Below, one piece after another: positions 58,189-64,000 of a stretch of DNA of 64,000 nt. The notes below the pieces were generated by a model. It saw nothing but the letters and a program-made list of their open reading frames with translations. It searched no databases and was not told the origin of the DNA. The stretch is from NCBI GenBank assembly GCA_030427205.1, contig JAUHXC010000002.1, positions 372,001 to 436,000 on the forward strand. The letters run 5' to 3'. The translations under genes were made by a program, and so were the position numbers. This DNA comes from a bacterium (GTDB lineage Bacteria; Myxococcota_A; Bradymonadia; UBA7976; UBA1532). Position 1 is the stretch's first letter. Each line of letters begins with the position of its first letter.

Positions 58189-59448
58189 TCAGAACTGCTC
58201 GGCCTCGGTCGAGCCGACCATCGCCAACGTATCGCCCCCGCCCAGCGCCTGGCGCACGGCGTCGAAGTAGCCGGTGCCGACCTCCCGCTGGTGGCGGGTC
58301 GCGGTGTAGCCCGCCGCCTCCGAGATGAACTCCCGCTGCTGCAGCGCGGCGTAGGCGGTCATGCCCTCGGCGCGGTAGGCCCGCGCCAGCTCGAACATGC
58401 TGTGGTTCAAGGCGTGGAAGCCCGCCAGGGTCACGAACTGGTACGCGTAGCCCATCTCGCCCAGGGCCTTCTGGAAGCGGGCGATGGTCGCGTCGTCGAG
58501 GTGGGCCTTCCAGTTGAACGACGGCGAGCAGTTGTAGGCCAGCAGCTTGCCCGGGTACCGCGCGTGGATCGCCTCGGCGAAGCGGCGCGCCTCGTCCAGA
58601 TCGGGGTGCCCCGTCTCGCACCACAGCACGTCGGCGTACGGCGCGTAGGCCAACCCGCGGGCGATGGCCATGTCGAGCCCGCCGGTGATGCGGTGGAAGC
58701 CCTCCTCGGTGCGCTCGCCGGTCACGAAGGCCCGATCCCGCGGGTCGACGTCGCTGGTCAGCAGCCGGGCGCTGTTGGCGTCGGTCCGGGCGACGAGCAC
58801 CGTCGGCACGCCCATCACGTCGGCGGCGAGCCGGGCGGCGACGAGCGTCTTGACGAACTGCGCGGTGGGCACGAGCACCTTGCCGCCGAGGTGACCGCAC
58901 TTCTTCTCGGCGGCGAGCTGGTCTTCGAAGTGCACCGCCGCGGCGCCCGCCTCGATGAAGCTCTTCATCAGCTCGTGCGCGTTGAGCGCCCCGCCGAAGC
59001 CCGCCTCGGCGTCGGCGACGATCGGCACCAGCCAGTCGCGGCTGACCTCGCCCTCGGCGTGCTCGATCTGATCGGCCCGCAAGAGCGCCCGGTTGATGCG
59101 CCGCACCAGGTTCGGCGCGCTGTCGACCGGGTACAGGCTCTGATCGGGGTACACCTGACCTGCGCTGTTGGCGTCGGCGGCGACCTGCCAGCCGCTGACG
59201 TAGATCGCCGGCAGGCCCGCCTTGACCATCTGCACCGCCTGGTTACCCGAGAGCGCGCCGAGCGACGGCACGAAGGGCTCGCTGTGCAGGGCGCTCCACA
59301 GGCGGCGGGCGCCGCGATCGGCCAGCGTGTGGGCGATGGCCACGCTGCCGCGCAGCCGGCGCACGTCGGCCGCCGAGTATGGCCGCTCGATGCCCTGCCA
59401 GCGGTGGTCGTCGAAGGTCATGGCGGCGGTGTCCGGGGTCGGCTGCAT
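58189..59448 (-). CDS. aceA: Isocitrate lyase
   Basis: [27 protein letters not shown]-type motif, [43 protein letters not shown]. Confidence 0.96.
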   Translation of the reverse strand: MQPTPDTAAMTFDDHRWQGIERPYSAADVRRLRGSVAIAHTLADRGARRLWSALHSEPFVPSLGALSGNQAVQMVKAGLPAIYVSGWQVAADANSAGQVYPDQSLYPVDSAPNLVRRINRALLRADQIEHAEGEVSRDWLVPIVADAEAGFGGALNAHELMKSFIEAGAAAVHFEDQLAAEKKCGHLGGKVLVPTAQFVKTLVAARLAADVMGVPTVLVARTDANSARLLTSDVDPRDRAFVTGERTEEGFHRITGGLDMAIARGLAYAPYADVLWCETGHPDLDEARRFAEAIHARYPGKLLAYNCSPSFNWKAHLDDATIARFQKALGEMGYAYQFVTLAGFHALNHSMFELARAYRAEGMTAYAALQQREFISEAAGYTATRHQREVGTGYFDAVRQALGGGDTLAMVGSTEAEQF

Positions 59449-59472
59449 GGTGCGATCTCCTCGTGTAGTCGT

Positions 59473-59549
59473 GCCATCGCATGCCATGGCTCACCCATGG
59501 CATGCCTCGCATGGCATGTCGTGTGTCATGTGTGATGGCATATGCCATC
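59473..59549. promoter_or_regulatory. Cluster of ATGGCAT/ATGCCAT palindromes in the aceB-aceA gap
   Basis: GCATGCCATGG (59479-59489)-N5-CCATGGCATGC (59495-59505); ATGGCATG at 59511; GATGGCATATGCCATC 16-bp perfect palindrome (59534-59549). Confidence 0.6.
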
Positions 59550-59573
59550 GCTCGGGCGTCGGTCTGCGCGGGG

Positions 59574-61163
<1,590 letters not shown>

Positions 61164-61381
61164 TCGACGACCTCCGGGCAGGGTGTTGCGGCTCGGCTCT
61201 CGAGACGCCCGCGGCGCGATCGAACCGGGTGATCCGTGCGGGCGATGGATGTAAATTGACGCAACGCAGCATCACCGAACAAGGCCCTTCGATATGTGCA
61301 GAGCGTCGGATCTGAACCCGTGAACAGCGATCGACACGCGATGATGTGTGGGTGTGAAGACTTTACAAGCCGGAGGTGGGC

Positions 61382-62821
61382 ATGAGCGAGCGCATGCGAT
61401 TGGGGGGCAAGGTCCGGGCGCTGCGTCGGCGCAACGGCATGACCCAGGCGGCGCTGGCCCGCGAGCTGGACATCTCGGCGAGCTATCTCGCGCTCATCGA
61501 GGGCGATAAACGCCCGCTCACCGCGCGGCTGCTCATCGGGCTCGCGCGGATCTTCGACGTCGACCTCGCCGCCTTCGACCAGGACGACGACGAGCGGGTG
61601 ATCGGCGACCTGATGGAAGGCTTCAGCGACCCGATCTTCGACGAGCACGGGCTGACGGGCCCCGACGTGCGCGAGCTGGTGCGGGCCTGCCCGGCGGTCG
61701 CCCGGGCGACGGTGACGGCGTTCCGGGCCCTGCGCGCGGCCCGCGAGCTCTCCGAGACCCTGGCCGCCGTCGCCCTCGAGTCCGACCCGCAGGCCGCCCG
61801 CCCGGTGATGAACGACCGCCTGCCCGCCGAAGAGGTCTCCGACGCGCTGCAGCGGGCCGGCAACCACTTCCCCGCCCTCGAACGGGCCGCCGAGACCCTC
61901 TGCGCAGCGCTGGCGCCGCTCGATCGCGATCCGGTCAGCGCGCTGATGCGCTGGCTCGAGCGCAGCTGCATCGTGGTGCGGGTGGACGAGGCCGAGTCGA
62001 TGGGGCAGGCCCTGCGGCGCTTCGAGCCCGATCGAGGCATCCTGCGGCTCTCCGAGGGCCTCTCGCGGCCCAGCCTCTGCTTTCAACTGGCCCACCAGGT
62101 CGGCCTGCTGACGGCCGGCGACGCCCTCGAAGGGCCGGTGCACGACGCGGCCCTCACCTCCGATACCGCCCGCGCCTTGTTTCGGGTCGCCCTCGCCAAC
62201 TACTTCGCCGCGGCGGTCATGATGCCCTATGGGCCGACCCTGGCCGCCGCCCGGCGCACCGGCTACGACGTCGAGCGGCTGATGCATCGCTTCGGCGCGA
62301 GCTGGGAGCAGGTCTGCCATCGCCTCACGACCCTGCGGCGCAAGGGCGACGCCGGCCTGCCGCTGCACTTCGTGCGGGTCGACATCGCCGGCAACATCTC
62401 CAAGCGCTTCAGCGGATCGGGCATCCGCTTCGCCCGCTTCGCCGGCGCCTGCCCGCGCTGGAACGTGCACGCCGCGTTCCTCACCCCGGGGCGCATCCGG
62501 ACCCAGGTCTCGCGCATGCCCGGCGGCGAGGCCTACTTCTGCATCGCGCGCACCGTCGAGCGGGGCGGCGCCGGCTGGCGGGCGCCGCGCACGACCCTCG
62601 CGGTGGGCCTCGGCGCCCGCCTGAGCGACGCCCAGGAGATGGTCTACGCCGCCGATATCGACCTGAGCCGGGCCGAGCAGGCCGCGGTGCCGGTGGGCAC
62701 GACCTGCCGGCTCTGCCCCCGCACCGACTGCGCCCAGCGGGCGATGCCCCAGCTCACCGCGCCGCTGGTGGTCGATCCCGATGTGCGCGGCCTGTCCTTC
62801 TACGCCCGCCCCGATCCCTGA
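61382..62821 (+). CDS. XRE-family regulator of the ScfR/RamB type (HTH + ImmA/IrrE-like + C-terminal Cys motif)
   Basis: GGKVRALRRRNGMTQAALARELDISASYLALIEGDKRPLT; long C-terminal region ending TCRLCPRTDCAQRAMP; divergent from aceBA. Confidence 0.88.
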   Translation: MSERMRLGGKVRALRRRNGMTQAALARELDISASYLALIEGDKRPLTARLLIGLARIFDVDLAAFDQDDDERVIGDLMEGFSDPIFDEHGLTGPDVRELVRACPAVARATVTAFRALRAARELSETLAAVALESDPQAARPVMNDRLPAEEVSDALQRAGNHFPALERAAETLCAALAPLDRDPVSALMRWLERSCIVVRVDEAESMGQALRRFEPDRGILRLSEGLSRPSLCFQLAHQVGLLTAGDALEGPVHDAALTSDTARALFRVALANYFAAAVMMPYGPTLAAARRTGYDVERLMHRFGASWEQVCHRLTTLRRKGDAGLPLHFVRVDIAGNISKRFSGSGIRFARFAGACPRWNVHAAFLTPGRIRTQVSRMPGGEAYFCIARTVERGGAGWRAPRTTLAVGLGARLSDAQEMVYAADIDLSRAEQAAVPVGTTCRLCPRTDCAQRAMPQLTAPLVVDPDVRGLSFYARPDP

Positions 62822-62884
62822 CCGGGCCGATCGCGCCGCCGCATCGGGCTTGCCACGTCTCGCCAGATGCTCCACCGTGCGCCG

Positions 62885-64000
62885 ATGTCCGACTCGACGA
62901 CCACCCGGGCCGAGCGCAGCGAGCTGCGCGAGACCATCCGGCTCGCGGTGCCGCTGGCCCTGGCCACCGCCGGGTTTCAGATGGTCTCCGCGGTCGACGT
63001 GCTCATCGCCGGGCGCATCGGCGAGCAGGCGCTGGCCGCCGTCGGCCTCGGCAGCGCTGTTTTTCTGGTCGTCTCGATCTTCCCCATCGCGGTCATGTTC
63101 GGCCTCGACCCGCTCGTCTCGCAGGCGCTCGGGCGCGGCGACCGGGCGATCACCCATCAGCACCTGGCCGCGGCGAACCGACTCGCCGGCTGGCTCGCGG
63201 TACCGGCCATGGCGGGGATCTGCGCGCTGCTGGCTCTCGCGCTGCTCTTCGTCGAGTTCCAGGCCGGCACGGCCGAGGCCACCTGGGGCTACGTGCTCGG
63301 GCGCACGCCGTCGATCCTGCCCGTGCTCTGGTTCAGCGCGCAGCGCAGCATGCTGCAGGCGTGGGATCGGGTGCGCCCGGTGGCGACGTCGATGATCGTG
63401 GCCAACGTGGTCAACGCGCCGGTGAGCGCGCTGCTCGCGATGGGCGACGGCGCCCTGGTCTGGCTCGGCCTGCCGCCCGTCGGCCTCGGCGACGGCCTCG
63501 GGGCGACCGGCATCGGCCTGGGCAGCACGATCGTCTCGCTGTGCCTCGTGGCCTGGGTCGCTGGCGACATCCGCCGCCTGCCCGAAAGGCCCGATGCGGC
63601 GATCCGCCGCGCGCCGATGGGCGAGATGTGGGCCCTCGGCTGGCCCATCGGCCTGCAATTCGGCAGCGAGGTCAGCATCTTCGCCGGCATCACGCTGCTG
63701 ATGGGGCCGTTCGGCGAGACGGCGGTCGCCGCGCATCAGGTCGCGCTGCAGACCACCTCGCTGACGTTCACCTTCTGCCTGGGGATCAGCAACGCCACCA
63801 CCGTGCGGGTCGGGCTGGGGGTCGGCGCCGCCGACTGGGCCCGCAGCCGCCGCGCGGGCATGGCCGGCCTCGGCCTGGGCGTCGGGGTGATGCTGTGTAC
63901 GGCGACGATGTTCTGGCTCGCCGCCGAGCCCATCGCCCGGATCTTCACCGACGAGGCGCCCGTGATCCGCCTCGCGGCCGGGTTCTTGACCATCGCGGCG
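62885..64000 (+). CDS. MATE-family multidrug/Na+ efflux transporter (truncated by window end)
   Basis: Not in the ORF track; reads MSDSTTTRAERSELRETIRLAVPLALATAGFQMVSAVDVLIAGRIGEQALAAVGLG... open to base 64000; typical MATE N-terminus. Confidence 0.88.
   Translation, partial: MSDSTTTRAERSELRETIRLAVPLALATAGFQMVSAVDVLIAGRIGEQALAAVGLGSAVFLVVSIFPIAVMFGLDPLVSQALGRGDRAITHQHLAAANRLAGWLAVPAMAGICALLALALLFVEFQAGTAEATWGYVLGRTPSILPVLWFSAQRSMLQAWDRVRPVATSMIVANVVNAPVSALLAMGDGALVWLGLPPVGLGDGLGATGIGLGSTIVSLCLVAWVAGDIRRLPERPDAAIRRAPMGEMWALGWPIGLQFGSEVSIFAGITLLMGPFGETAVAAHQVALQTTSLTFTFCLGISNATTVRVGLGVGAADWARSRRAGMAGLGLGVGVMLCTATMFWLAAEPIARIFTDEAPVIRLAAGFLTIAA

Overview
High-GC bacterial chromosomal window, probably Myxococcota judging by the secreted Cys-rich, MopE-like and DUF4215-type repeat proteins. 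About 33 protein-coding genes are supportable. I saw no rRNA, tRNA, CRISPR array or obvious transposon. The main content is: (i) a 1-13 kb locus of two giant Cys-rich MopE-motif surface proteins, each next to a paralogous signal-peptide/C-terminal-TM repeat protein, around two fasciclin-like genes; (ii) a collagen-like/DUF4215/fibrinogen-like secreted protein; (iii) outer-membrane and lipoprotein genes; (iv) a five-module Cys-rich protein next to a trypsin-like protease; (v) eukaryotic-type GlnII; (vi) a N6-adenine methylase plus candidate PD-(D/E)xK nuclease module next to a non-coding palindromic repeat array; (vii) a 9-heme cytochrome c; (viii) a single-chain acetyl-CoA-carboxylase-like protein with a eukaryote-like central region; (ix) aceB/aceA with a divergent ScfR/RamB-like regulator; and (x) a MATE transporter running off the window end. 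Best candidates for something undescribed are the Cys-rich/TPR-TM/FAS1 locus, the 31.2-31.8 kb palindromic array with its neighbouring regulated unknown gene, and the ~160 bp long palindrome at 19.0 kb. Many long ORFs in the supplied track are antisense artefacts of GC-rich codon usage and were rejected. All calls are by eye; no searches were run.
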